In this document: positions 16,856 to 25,044 of the stretch, piece by piece
Numbering within the stretch: the first letter of the stretch is position 1
How the letters are laid out: each line of letters begins with the position of its first letter
Origin: Robertmurraya korlensis NBRC 107688
GTDB lineage: Bacteria; Bacillota; Bacilli; Bacillales; Cytobacillaceae
Assembly (NCBI RefSeq): GCF_001591645.1
Contig: NZ_BCVH01000001.1
Location: 682,001 to 746,000, forward strand
DNA length: 64,000 nucleotides
Direction of reading: 5' to 3'
The notes under the pieces: model-generated
Database searches by the model: none
Seen by the model: the letters and a program-made list of their open reading frames with translations, nothing else
What the model was told of the DNA's origin: nothing
Translations under genes and position numbers: made by a program

Positions 16856-18211
16856 ATGGGGTTGATGAAGGTGCAAGCAGTAGGACAAACACAGGATTTA
16901 AAGAAAACAGATGAGAAGTATCTCTGGCATGCGATGAAAGGTTCGTCTCCAAACCCTTCGAATTTAATTATCACCAAAGCTGAGGGAGCATGGGTGACGG
17001 ATATCGATGGAAATCGTTATTTAGATGGGATGTCAGGTCTTTGGTGTGTCAATGTGGGTTATGGCAGAAAAGAGCTAGCAAAAGCAGCATACAAACAACT
17101 GGAGGAAATGCCATATTTTCCTTTAGCGCATAGTCATGTACCTGCTATTAAACTAGCTGAAAAACTGAATGAATGGCTCGGAGACGATTATGTCATTTTC
17201 TTCTCTAATAGTGGTTCTGAGGCAAACGAAACCGCCTTTAAAATTGCGCGACAATATCATCAGCAAAAAGGGGATACGAACCGCTTTAAGTTTATTTCAC
17301 GCTACCGTGCATACCATGGCAATTCGATGGGTGCTCTTGCCGCAACCGGTCAAGCACAGCGGAAATATAAATACGAACCACTAGGACAAGGATTTTTACA
17401 TGTAGCACCTCCGGATACGTATCGGAACCCAGAAGATGTTCATACGTTGGACTCTGCAAATGAAATCGACCGTGTCATGACGTGGGAGTTAAGTGAGACC
17501 ATTGCTGGTGTCATCATGGAACCGATTATTACAGGAGGCGGTATTTTAATGCCTCCAGATGGATATATGGCAAAAGTAAAAGAAATTTGTGAAAAGCATG
17601 GAGCTCTACTGATTGTTGATGAAGTAATTTGTGGATTTGGGCGAACAGGTAAACCATTCGGATTTATGAACTATGGCGTGAAGCCGGACATTATTACGAT
17701 GGCTAAGGGGATTACCAGTGCCTATCTCCCTTTGTCAGCCACGGCTGTAAAAAGGGAAATCTATGAAGCTTATACTGGAAGCGAAGACTATGATCGCTTC
17801 CGTCATGTGAATACGTTCGGTGGAAATCCGGCTGCTTGTGCCCTGGCATTAAAGAATCTAGAAATCATGGAAAATGAGAAGCTAGTGGAACGCTCGAAGG
17901 AATTAGGGGAACGTCTATTAGACGAACTAGAAGAGATTAAGGATCATCCAAATGTCGGAGATGTACGTGGAAAAGGGCTTCTTCTAGGAATCGAATTAGT
18001 AGAAAACAAACAAACCAAGGAACCAGCAAGTCTGGATAAACTCAATAAAGTGATCGGTCTCTGTAAAGAGAAAGGGTTGATCATTGGAAAGAATGGAGAC
18101 ACCGTTGCAGGCTACAACAATGTGTTGCAATTATCTCCACCATTGAACATTACAGAAGACGACTATGCTTTTATTATAAAAACCATAAAGGAAAGCATCT
18201 ATCAATTATAG
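16856..18211 (+). CDS. Class III omega-amino acid:pyruvate aminotransferase
   Basis: About 446-451 residues; the exact start is uncertain because ATG 16856, ATG 16865 and GTG 16871 compete and the best purine-rich ribosome site (ATGGGG) fits the GTG. PLP enzyme with the Schiff-base Lys284 in 'TMAKGITSAYLPLS', Asp255 in 'IVDEVICGFGRTG', and the phosphate-binding 'NSGSEANETAFK'. It resembles beta-alanine- and taurine-pyruvate aminotransferases. Cotranscription with malonate-semialdehyde dehydrogenase supports beta-alanine + pyruvate to malonate semialdehyde + L-alanine. The L-alanine can be recycled by the alanine dehydrogenase of the same regulon at 27602. Confidence 0.88.
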   Translation: MGLMKVQAVGQTQDLKKTDEKYLWHAMKGSSPNPSNLIITKAEGAWVTDIDGNRYLDGMSGLWCVNVGYGRKELAKAAYKQLEEMPYFPLAHSHVPAIKLAEKLNEWLGDDYVIFFSNSGSEANETAFKIARQYHQQKGDTNRFKFISRYRAYHGNSMGALAATGQAQRKYKYEPLGQGFLHVAPPDTYRNPEDVHTLDSANEIDRVMTWELSETIAGVIMEPIITGGGILMPPDGYMAKVKEICEKHGALLIVDEVICGFGRTGKPFGFMNYGVKPDIITMAKGITSAYLPLSATAVKREIYEAYTGSEDYDRFRHVNTFGGNPAACALALKNLEIMENEKLVERSKELGERLLDELEEIKDHPNVGDVRGKGLLLGIELVENKQTKEPASLDKLNKVIGLCKEKGLIIGKNGDTVAGYNNVLQLSPPLNITEDDYAFIIKTIKESIYQL

Positions 18212-18218
18212 GGACATG

Positions 18219-18247
18219 AACGATGGGGAGTTTCCCCATCGTTTTAT
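18219..18247 (+). terminator. Terminator of the dehydrogenase-aminotransferase operon
   Basis: AACGATGGGGA and TCCCCATCGTT form an 11-bp stem with a short loop, then TTATTAT. Confidence 0.85.
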
Positions 18248-18293
18248 TATCCATACCTAGATTCGAGCAGTGTTAAATGGTAACGACGATAAG

Positions 18294-18338
18294 TTTTACA
18301 CAGTGTCCAATGAAGTACATAAAATCCTGTTGTATCTT
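18294..18338 (+). promoter_or_regulatory. Island promoter 2: operator motif plus -10
   Basis: The 22 bases at 18294-18315 are identical to those at 15292-15313 (core ACACAGTGTCCAATGAAG). A -10-like TATCTT sits at 18333-18338, again 30 bases after the G of GTGTCC. A weaker CAGTGTTAAATGG lies 33 bases upstream. Confidence 0.72.
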
Positions 18339-18406
18339 TGAAATAGCTACTAGTTATTAGTATTTCATTTTACAACTTGTATATTTTTGAGGAAGAGGTG
18401 ACTTTA

Positions 18407-19927
18407 GTGATTTTAGAAAAAGCACATATTGAATCTGTATTAGTAGGTAATGATACTGTTCAAAAAATGTATATCAATGGTGAGTGGGTAGAAAGTGAAT
18501 CAAAGTATACGAGAGAAATTATTAATCCAGCTAATGGAGAGGTAATTGGGGTCGTTACGGAAGGTTCTGTAGAAGATGCGAAAAAGGCTATTGCCGCAGC
18601 GAAACAAGCCTTTTATAAAAATGGATGGATGAATAGCAAAGCAAGAGACCGAGCAGAGCTTCTACTGAAAATCTCCAATAAATTAGAAGAAAGAAAAGAA
18701 GAATTTGCCTATTTAGATACATTAAACAATGGAAAGACAGTAAGAGAATCCATTGCTGATGTGGAGGATGCTGTTAATCAACTACGTTACTACGCTGGGA
18801 TGGCAACCAAACCACATGGTCAAACGTATGATGTTCCTGATGATATCCAGGCAATGGTCGTTCGTGAAGCAATTGGGGTTGTGGGAATCATCGTTCCTTG
18901 GAATTACCCGTTAGTGATGGCCAATCAAAAAATCGCTGCTGCTCTTGCTGCCGGTTGTACCGTACTCGTAAAACCCGCACAACAGACACCACTTTCAGTG
19001 ATTCGATTGTTTGAAATCATTGATGAAGTAGGCTTCCCACCAGGAGTTGTGAACTTGGTACTAGGATCTGGAAGTAAGGTTGGAGCAGAAATTGTAGCTA
19101 ATCCGGATGTGGATAAAGTCTCTTTTACAGGTGGAACTGATACGGGAATTAAGTTAATGAAATCGGCTGCAGATACAGTGAAAAAAATCAGTCTAGAATT
19201 AGGTGGCAAATCTCCTAATATCGTATTTGCAGATGCTGATTTTGAAAGTGCCGTAGATTACGCTTTATTCGCTATTTTTGCCAATCAAGGACAAGTATGT
19301 TCGGCCGGGTCACGTTTAGTACTAGAAGAAAACTTATATGAAACATTTGTACCTGAACTAGTAAAACGCGCCAAATTGATCAAGGTTGGTCCAGGATGGG
19401 AAAAAGGCGTTGAAATGGGACCGCTTGTATCCGAAGACCATATGAATAACGTGCTGAATTATATTGAAATTGGGAAAAAAGAAGGAGCTACCCTGCTTTG
19501 CGGTGGGAATCGAATCGTTGAAGGGGATTTAGAAAAGGGGTACTATGTGGAGCCAACGATTTTTGGAGATACCACGCCTAATATGAGAATTGTTCAGGAA
19601 GAAATATTCGGGCCGGTATTAGTGATTCAAACCTTCAAAACAGAGGAAGAAGCCATTGAATTAGCAAATGGAACGGCTTTTGGTTTGGCTGGAGCGGTAT
19701 TCACACAGGACGGAGCCAAAGCACAGCGAGTGATTCGCCAATTACGTGCAGGAATTACGTGGATCAATACGTATCATCCTACATTTAACGAAGCGCCATG
19801 GGGCGGATATAAGCAAAGTGGAATTGGTAGGGACTTGGGAACCTACGGATTTGAAGAGTATCTCGAAATTAAACAAATTAATATTAATCTGAAAGTGGAG
19901 CCTTCCGGATTCTTTGAAGGGAAATAG
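18407..19927 (+). CDS. NAD(P)+-dependent aldehyde dehydrogenase, GbsA/BADH-like
   Basis: 506 residues from GTG 18407, chosen because GAGGAAGAGGTG ends 6 bases upstream; an in-frame TTG at 18377 has none. The nucleophile is Cys near 298 ('NQGQVCSAGSR') and the general base is Glu near 264 ('ISLELGGKSP'). 'PWNYPLVMANQKIAAALAAG' binds the cofactor. By sequence it resembles betaine-aldehyde dehydrogenases. By position, next to an FAD amine/imino-acid oxidoreductase and a DapA-like enzyme, it may instead oxidise a semialdehyde such as 2-oxoglutarate semialdehyde, as in hydroxyproline pathways. The substrate cannot be fixed from sequence. Confidence 0.85.
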   Translation: MILEKAHIESVLVGNDTVQKMYINGEWVESESKYTREIINPANGEVIGVVTEGSVEDAKKAIAAAKQAFYKNGWMNSKARDRAELLLKISNKLEERKEEFAYLDTLNNGKTVRESIADVEDAVNQLRYYAGMATKPHGQTYDVPDDIQAMVVREAIGVVGIIVPWNYPLVMANQKIAAALAAGCTVLVKPAQQTPLSVIRLFEIIDEVGFPPGVVNLVLGSGSKVGAEIVANPDVDKVSFTGGTDTGIKLMKSAADTVKKISLELGGKSPNIVFADADFESAVDYALFAIFANQGQVCSAGSRLVLEENLYETFVPELVKRAKLIKVGPGWEKGVEMGPLVSEDHMNNVLNYIEIGKKEGATLLCGGNRIVEGDLEKGYYVEPTIFGDTTPNMRIVQEEIFGPVLVIQTFKTEEEAIELANGTAFGLAGAVFTQDGAKAQRVIRQLRAGITWINTYHPTFNEAPWGGYKQSGIGRDLGTYGFEEYLEIKQININLKVEPSGFFEGK

Positions 19928-19959
19928 GGAAGAGAAAAGATCCTTAGAGGAGAATACAA

Positions 19960-21153
19960 ATGAGAAGTTTTGACGTGATTGTCATTGGAGCAGGTGTCAT
20001 CGGGTCGAGCGTAGCCTACCATTTGGTGAAAAAAGGCCTGGAGGTTGCCCTCATTGAAAGTGGGGGAGTGGCATCAGGTACTTCTAGTCGATGTGATGCG
20101 GTAGCTCTAATCTGTGATAAAAAGCCTGGGATTGATACCGAGATAGGCTATGCAAGTATTCAGCTTTTCAAGCAATTGGCTAAAGAATTTTCAGTTGATT
20201 TCGAATTTTCCTCACGTGGAAGCTTGTATGTTTGTGAAACCGACAAAGAACTGGAAATTGCCCAAGAGTATGTTACCCAGCAAGCTCGAGATGGCTATGA
20301 TATGCGCATGGTAGATCGTCATCAATTGCAGGCAATAGAACCTTACCTAGCAGATGATTTAGCTGGAGGAATTTGGACGGAAGTAGATTCTTCTATGAAC
20401 CCTTATAAACTGTGCTATGCGTTTGTAGAAGAAGGAAAAAAGTTCGGATTACAGGTGTATGACTACCATTCAGTACAAGATATTAGCTTAGATGAAAAAG
20501 GCAAGGTCGAAAGTGTAGTAACGGATCGGGGCACCTTTAAGACGAAAAGGGTTGTCAATTGTGCTGGCGTTTGGTCACCAAAAATAGCCCAAATGGTCGG
20601 AGTTCATATCCCGATTAAGCCACGAAAAGGAATGGTGTTAATTTCCGAGAAGACGCCATTAAAGGTTGCGGGCCAAAAGGTTCATGAATTTGGCTACATG
20701 TTATCGAAATTCGAAGACATTACGTTTAAAAGAAATGTTAGTGAATTAGTTGAAAAACATAATGTTGCTTTTACCATTGAACCGACCGATGCAAGGAACT
20801 ATTTAGTAGGAGGACACCGCGCCTTTAATGGATACGATATTCGCTCGGAAATGGAAGTGATGCGTGCTATTGCGGAACGTGCGATACGTTTCCTACCAGT
20901 TTTAAAAGACATTAATTGTATTAGAGCTTACGCAGGAGTGAGACCATGGGTGGAAGATCATCTTCCTATTGTGTCAGAGGTTGAAGAGGTTCCTGGCTTT
21001 TACATTGCTAGTGGTCACGAAGGAGATGGCATTAGCATGTCTCCAATCACAGGAAGAATGGTGGCTCAACTGATTACAGGAGAACCAACGGATTTCAACA
21101 TTGATAAGCTGAATTTTTCTAGATATAAGCAAAAACAACAAGCGGTGATCTAA
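19960..21153 (+). CDS. FAD-dependent amine/imino-acid oxidoreductase (DAO family)
   Basis: 397 residues with an N-terminal FAD dinucleotide motif ('VIGAGVIGSSVAYHLVKKG', 8-26) and a C-terminal 'YIASGHEGDGISMSPITGRM' closing motif. This is the DAO family of sarcosine oxidase beta, glycine oxidase and D-hydroxyproline/proline dehydrogenase catalytic subunits. No separate peroxide-producing signature is seen. The split [2Fe-2S] and pyridine-nucleotide-type flavoprotein genes at 23190-24972 look like the missing partner subunits of such a heteromeric dehydrogenase. Ribosome site TAGAGGAG. It lies 32 bases after the aldehyde dehydrogenase, in the same operon. Confidence 0.85.
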   Translation: MRSFDVIVIGAGVIGSSVAYHLVKKGLEVALIESGGVASGTSSRCDAVALICDKKPGIDTEIGYASIQLFKQLAKEFSVDFEFSSRGSLYVCETDKELEIAQEYVTQQARDGYDMRMVDRHQLQAIEPYLADDLAGGIWTEVDSSMNPYKLCYAFVEEGKKFGLQVYDYHSVQDISLDEKGKVESVVTDRGTFKTKRVVNCAGVWSPKIAQMVGVHIPIKPRKGMVLISEKTPLKVAGQKVHEFGYMLSKFEDITFKRNVSELVEKHNVAFTIEPTDARNYLVGGHRAFNGYDIRSEMEVMRAIAERAIRFLPVLKDINCIRAYAGVRPWVEDHLPIVSEVEEVPGFYIASGHEGDGISMSPITGRMVAQLITGEPTDFNIDKLNFSRYKQKQQAVI

Positions 21154-21182
21154 AAATAATAGGTTAATAGGAGGAAATAATA

Positions 21183-22115
21183 ATGAGTATTGCCCCAAAA
21201 GGAATTTTTGTCCCTTTAATTACCCCTTTCCATGAGGATGAAAGCATTGATTTTTCGTCTTATAAGAAAGTAATCGACTTTCAAGTAGAAAATGGAGTCC
21301 ATGGTCTTCTCGTTGGAGGTACGACAGGAGAATATCATGTGATGTCATTAGAAGAACGTAAAAGCTTGATCAAGGCTGGCTGTGAATATGCCGCTGGTAG
21401 AGTACCAGTTATGGCAGGCGTTGGATGTTCTACAGCAAAAGAAACGATTGAACTTGCTAATTATGCAGCCGATTGTGGCGCTACATGGGGACTAGTACTA
21501 CCTCCTTATTATCATAAGACAAGTGAAGAAGGCATTCGTGATTTCTTTAAAGAAGTAGCCGCAAATTCCAATGTCGGAATCGTCATCTACAATTATCCTG
21601 GTGCAACGAGCGTGACCATCTCTCCAGAAATGATTTATGAATTAAGTCAGGAAGACAACATCGTTAGTGTGAAAGAATCGGCAGACTTTGGTCACCTATG
21701 TCAGGTATTGACTCTAACGAAGGATGTGGAAAACTTTACGGTGTTTACTGGTGAAGAACATTTCATCCTTCCTACTTTCTCTATCGGAGGACAAGGTGCG
21801 TTTGGAATTCTTGTGAATTTGCTTCCTAAGGAACTAGTAGAGCTATATGAGCTAGTAGTTGAGAAGCGTGATCTAGTTGCTGCTCGTGAATTAAATCAAA
21901 AATTGTCTGGTATTTATAGTCTAATGGAGGCGGAAGGTAACCCATATCCAGGACCGGTAAAAGCGGGTATGGATTTGATCGGAATCAAAGGTGGAAAAGT
22001 GAGAAAGCCTTTAACGCAACCTACCGAAGAATTGATTGCACAGATTAAAGGGGAACTAATCAAGCTAGGATATGAAGTGAAATCACAGGAACAATCGATT
22101 GTTTCGGGTGTGTAA
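21183..22115 (+). CDS. DapA/N-acetylneuraminate-lyase family Schiff-base lyase
   Basis: 310 residues forming the (beta/alpha)8 class I aldolase family. Lys164 ('IVSVKESADF') is the Schiff-base residue, Tyr136 ('VIYNYPG') the proton relay, and 'GGTTGE' (45-50) the carboxylate-binding loop. True dihydrodipicolinate synthase normally sits with lysine genes; here the neighbours are catabolic. Family members in hydroxyproline operons deaminate 1-pyrroline-4-hydroxy-2-carboxylate to 2-oxoglutarate semialdehyde, which fits the upstream aldehyde dehydrogenase and oxidase. That role is inference; a sugar-acid lyase is also possible. Confidence 0.85.
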   Translation: MSIAPKGIFVPLITPFHEDESIDFSSYKKVIDFQVENGVHGLLVGGTTGEYHVMSLEERKSLIKAGCEYAAGRVPVMAGVGCSTAKETIELANYAADCGATWGLVLPPYYHKTSEEGIRDFFKEVAANSNVGIVIYNYPGATSVTISPEMIYELSQEDNIVSVKESADFGHLCQVLTLTKDVENFTVFTGEEHFILPTFSIGGQGAFGILVNLLPKELVELYELVVEKRDLVAARELNQKLSGIYSLMEAEGNPYPGPVKAGMDLIGIKGGKVRKPLTQPTEELIAQIKGELIKLGYEVKSQEQSIVSGV

Positions 22116-22134
22116 ATAATAAAGTGATTCATAG

Positions 22135-22165
22135 ATTCAGAGAATACGTTATGTATTCTCTGAAT
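22135..22165 (+). promoter_or_regulatory. Perfect 13-bp hairpin before the racemase-like gene
   Basis: ATTCAGAGAATAC and GTATTCTCTGAAT are exact complements around a 5-nt loop and end 5 bases before the AAGGAGG of the next gene. There is no T run, so it may be an mRNA-stabilising or processing element rather than a terminator. Confidence 0.6.
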
Positions 22166-22184
22166 TTATAAGGAGGAGCCGAAA

Positions 22185-22979
22185 TTGATTAGTAAAACCT
22201 TACGTGATGACCGGGAATATGGGTATTTGGGAAGAGACCAAGAGAGTTCGATTATTACCATGAAAAAAGGCCAATATGTGGCGGGTTACTCAGTTGGAAT
22301 CCTTTATTTAGATGAGTGCTGGTACCCGGTATTACCAGGAAACGTAGCCAATCTCTCTACCTATGACTTTCCTGTTCAACTAAAAGTGGTACCAAATTGT
22401 AACCAAGACAGAATTCATGTAGGAGATCCTACCTTACTTGACGATATTATCAAAGCTGCACAGCAATTTGAAAAAGAGGGAGCACGTGCGATTTGTGCAG
22501 CATGTGGATTTTTTGGGAATTTCCAAGATAAAGTGGCTGCTGCGGTAGATATTCCCGTGTATCTTTCCAGTGTTGTTCAAGTGCCTTGGATTAAAACGGG
22601 GTTAAAGCCCTCACAAAAAATTGGGATGTTGACTGCAGACGCCCATGGAATTACACCTAATTTATTCAAAAGCTGTGGCATCGATGATCCGTCTATTTGT
22701 GTCGTAAGAGATTTGGGGAGATTACCTGAATTCTCTGCAATCATTGAGAGCCGAGGATCATTTGATAATGAAAAGGTAAGGCAAGAAGTAGTAGCTGCCG
22801 CAGTTGATATGGTTAGGGAAAATCCGGATATCGGGGCGATTTTATTAGAATGCAGCGATCTACCGCCGTATGCAGCGGATATTCAAAGAGTAGTGAAACT
22901 TCCCGTATTTGATTTTATTACGATGATTAGATGGGCTCATTTTGCTACGAGTCAAAGACCTTATTATGGATTTATTTAA
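22185..22979 (+). CDS. Asp/Glu/hydantoin racemase superfamily protein
   Basis: 264 residues, TTG start with AAGGAGG 8 bases upstream. The two-lobed racemase fold is suggested by one catalytic-type cysteine per lobe: 'GARAICAACGFFGNFQ' (Cys104/Cys107) and 'GAILLECSDLPPYAAD' (Cys223). Cofactor-independent amino-acid racemases and maleate isomerase-like enzymes use this pair to move an alpha proton. It follows the oxidoreductase and DapA-like genes, where hydroxyproline operons usually carry a proline-racemase-type epimerase. It may therefore provide the L-to-D epimerisation by an unrelated fold. That function is inference; members of this family are often annotated only as hypothetical. Confidence 0.75.
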   Translation: MISKTLRDDREYGYLGRDQESSIITMKKGQYVAGYSVGILYLDECWYPVLPGNVANLSTYDFPVQLKVVPNCNQDRIHVGDPTLLDDIIKAAQQFEKEGARAICAACGFFGNFQDKVAAAVDIPVYLSSVVQVPWIKTGLKPSQKIGMLTADAHGITPNLFKSCGIDDPSICVVRDLGRLPEFSAIIESRGSFDNEKVRQEVVAAAVDMVRENPDIGAILLECSDLPPYAADIQRVVKLPVFDFITMIRWAHFATSQRPYYGFI

Positions 22980-23079
22980 ATACATTTTAAAATTGGCATA
23001 GAGTAAGTGACAGATAGCGTAAAACACATAGGCACCACGTATTCCTTCAATTTTATGATGTGCTGCTTTACGTGAGAGG

Positions 23080-23153
23080 CATCAACGTTATCATCTGCGT
23101 AAAAATAGTTGGTTGCACATCTATTTTTTCCAGCCGAATGTTGATGTTTTTTT
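23080..23153 (+). terminator. Terminator-like structure with long loop
   Basis: CATCAACGTT (23080-23089) pairs with AATGTTGATG (23137-23146) and is followed by TTTTTTT. The 47-nt loop is unusual. Upstream, CGTAAA..CACAT and ATGTG..TTTACG form a second inverted repeat (about 23020-23072). The region ends the racemase operon or forms a leader for the Fe-S genes. Confidence 0.5.
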
Positions 23154-23189
23154 ATTAGGAAAATCTGTATGTTATGGGGGAGAATTGGT

Positions 23190-23462
23190 ATGAGTGGGGA
23201 TCAAACCGTTATATGTAGATGTGAAGAGATCACTTTAAAAGAAATAAAAGAAACGGTCGAGCGTTTTCAATGTTCCTCTCGTGAAGTAAAGCTGCGAACC
23301 CGTGCAGGGATGGGTCCTTGCGGGGGAAGAACGTGTCGCTGTATGATCGATCGATTAGTCGAGCAATTGGGTGGGCCAAAAATTTCTAATGATGTATCTC
23401 TGAGTTATCGACCTCCTGTCCGTCCCGTTTCATTTGGAATATTAGGAGGGGAACCAAAATGA
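23190..23462 (+). CDS. BFD-like [2Fe-2S] protein, dehydrogenase subunit
   Basis: 90 residues from the ATG at 23190; TATGGGGGAGA lies 7 bases upstream, whereas ATG 23169 lacks a ribosome site. Four cysteines in the BFD pattern: 'VICRCEEIT' and 'GMGPCGGRTCRCM'. In sarcosine-oxidase-alpha and hydrogen-cyanide-synthase-type flavoproteins this module is fused to the C terminus of the flavoprotein; here it is a separate gene. It overlaps the next gene by 4 bases (ATGA), so the three genes to 24972 are translationally coupled. Confidence 0.85.
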   Translation: MSGDQTVICRCEEITLKEIKETVERFQCSSREVKLRTRAGMGPCGGRTCRCMIDRLVEQLGGPKISNDVSLSYRPPVRPVSFGILGGEPK

Positions 23463-23764
23463 ATTCTATGAGAGTCACTGATCATCCGATATTAGGTACT
23501 CTGGAAAATAAAAAGCAAGTGACGATTACTTTCGATGATGTACCATACCCAGCCTTTGAAGGAGATACAATTGCTTCAGCTCTGCTTGCATCCGGAGTTC
23601 GAACACTTCGTCACCAGGAGGACAAAGGGACTCCTAGAGGAATTTATTGTAATATTGGTCATTGCTTTGAGTGTCGTGTAAGAGTAAATGGGAAAAATAC
23701 CGTTCGTGCGTGTTTAACTCCAGTAGAAGGCGATATGCGCATTGAGTCAGGAGGGGAATTATGA
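23459..23764 (+). CDS. [2Fe-2S] ferredoxin-like subunit (Fer2_4)
   Basis: 101 residues. The fold is that of the N-terminal domain of sarcosine oxidase alpha / HcnA proteins: 'VTITFDDVPYPAFEGDTIAS' followed by cysteines in 'YCNIGHCFECRVRVNG' and 'RACLTPVEGD', which bind one [2Fe-2S] cluster. It is coupled by 4-base overlaps to both neighbours. It probably carries electrons between the FAD catalytic subunit (19960) and the flavoprotein encoded next. Confidence 0.87.
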   Translation: MNSMRVTDHPILGTLENKKQVTITFDDVPYPAFEGDTIASALLASGVRTLRHQEDKGTPRGIYCNIGHCFECRVRVNGKNTVRACLTPVEGDMRIESGGEL

Positions 23765-24972
23765 TTGACCTTGTGATTGTTGGTGCAGGTCCAGCTGGAT
23801 TAGGTGCTGCGATTTCTGCTGCTGAATATGGATTAGAAGTGTGTGTATTAGATGAGTTTGTCAAGCCAGGGGGCCGTTTATTAGGGCAGCTGCATGAAGA
23901 GCCAGATGGGAAATGGGTAAATGGAATTGCAGAAGCACAGAAACTGTATTACCGTGCCCTTCAACTGGGCGTAAAGATCAAGTGCGGGGTATCTGTATAT
24001 GATATAGCAAAATTGGAAAGTGGTTGGTGTGTCTATACGACCGACCAAATCTATGAAACCGAGTGCTTGTTGCTTGCAACAGGTGCATCGGAAACACCTA
24101 TTCCTGTTCCAGGATGGACCCTTCCAGGTGTGATGAGCATTGGAGCCGCACAGGTCATGGGGAACGTCCATCGTGTGAAGCCGGGAGAGAAAGGAATTAT
24201 TATTGGGGTGAATGTCCTTTCTGTAGCGATTGCGAGAGAATTACAGCTATGTGGAGTCCATATTGAAAGCATCTTACTTCCGCAGTCAAGTTTTGTCTCG
24301 GGAGATAGTGCCCATCCAGAAAAAATGATGGAATCCCTTCTACGATTAACTCACCTAGCACCTTCCCCTCTTATTAGATTCGGCGGAAAATGGGTCAATC
24401 CAAAGATCGGTGCAAGATTGTACCCGAGAAATGGATTTAAAATGTGGGGAATTCCTATTCAACTACGCAAAACAGCTCTTGAAATCCTTGGGGAATATCA
24501 AGTTGAAGGGGTGCGTATTGCTGACATTTCAGCAACAGGAGAGGTAGTACCTGGAACGGAAAAAGTATTGTCTGCTGATTTTGTCTGTATTGCTGGTGGA
24601 CTTACTCCAATGTCTGAACTTGCTTCTGTTGCGGGCTGTTCATTCCGTTACATTCCTGAATTGGGTGGTCATATCCCTATTCACAATGAATGTATGCAGA
24701 CAAACCTCAAAGGTTTATATGTGGCAGGGAATATTACAGGTGTGGAAAGTGCGAAAGTAGCTAGGGCACAGGGCACAGTGGCGGGTCTGTCGGTTGCACG
24801 TGAGCTACATGCGATTAAACAACGGGCCGACGAGATTATTGATATTGCTAAGAAAGAGGTAATCGACACAAGACGTAACGCACTTATTCAATTTCAAGCA
24901 GGAATTGAAAGAGAACGTGAAGAACTTTATGATAAAGGGAATAATGTTTTTGAAGAAAAAATTTCAGTCTAA
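23761..24972 (+). CDS. NAD(P)/FAD-dependent oxidoreductase subunit (HcnB/SoxA-like)
   Basis: 403 residues with an N-terminal FAD motif ('LVIVGAGPAGLGAAISAAEYG') and 'LLLATGASETPIPVPGWTLPGV', a strong mark of the HcnB / sarcosine-oxidase-alpha / D-hydroxyproline dehydrogenase flavoprotein group. The second nucleotide motif is 'GIIIGVNVLSVAIARELQLCG', which lacks the classical GxGxxG. The closing segment is 'LKGLYVAGNITGVESAKVAR'. With the two upstream Fe-S proteins and the DAO-family subunit it could form a membrane- or quinone-linked imino-acid dehydrogenase. A hairpin follows the gene. Confidence 0.85.
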   Translation: MIDLVIVGAGPAGLGAAISAAEYGLEVCVLDEFVKPGGRLLGQLHEEPDGKWVNGIAEAQKLYYRALQLGVKIKCGVSVYDIAKLESGWCVYTTDQIYETECLLLATGASETPIPVPGWTLPGVMSIGAAQVMGNVHRVKPGEKGIIIGVNVLSVAIARELQLCGVHIESILLPQSSFVSGDSAHPEKMMESLLRLTHLAPSPLIRFGGKWVNPKIGARLYPRNGFKMWGIPIQLRKTALEILGEYQVEGVRIADISATGEVVPGTEKVLSADFVCIAGGLTPMSELASVAGCSFRYIPELGGHIPIHNECMQTNLKGLYVAGNITGVESAKVARAQGTVAGLSVARELHAIKQRADEIIDIAKKEVIDTRRNALIQFQAGIEREREELYDKGNNVFEEKISV

Positions 24973-24981
24973 ATCCTACCT

Positions 24982-25009
24982 CCCGTATTAGATAAGCGAC
25001 TAATACGGG
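24982..25009 (+). terminator. Hairpin after the flavoprotein gene
   Basis: CCCGTATTAG and CTAATACGGG form a perfect 10-bp stem with an 8-nt loop. The following TATTAC is a weak T tract, so partial read-through into the next gene is possible. Confidence 0.6.
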
Positions 25010-25044
25010 TATTACAATTCTTACGTAATATGGAGGTTTTACAA

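Noticed and set aside
21183-22115. Lysine-pathway dihydrodipicolinate synthase (dapA)
   Set aside because: The family fold fits, but all neighbours are catabolic and share a catabolic regulon; the biosynthetic name would mislead.
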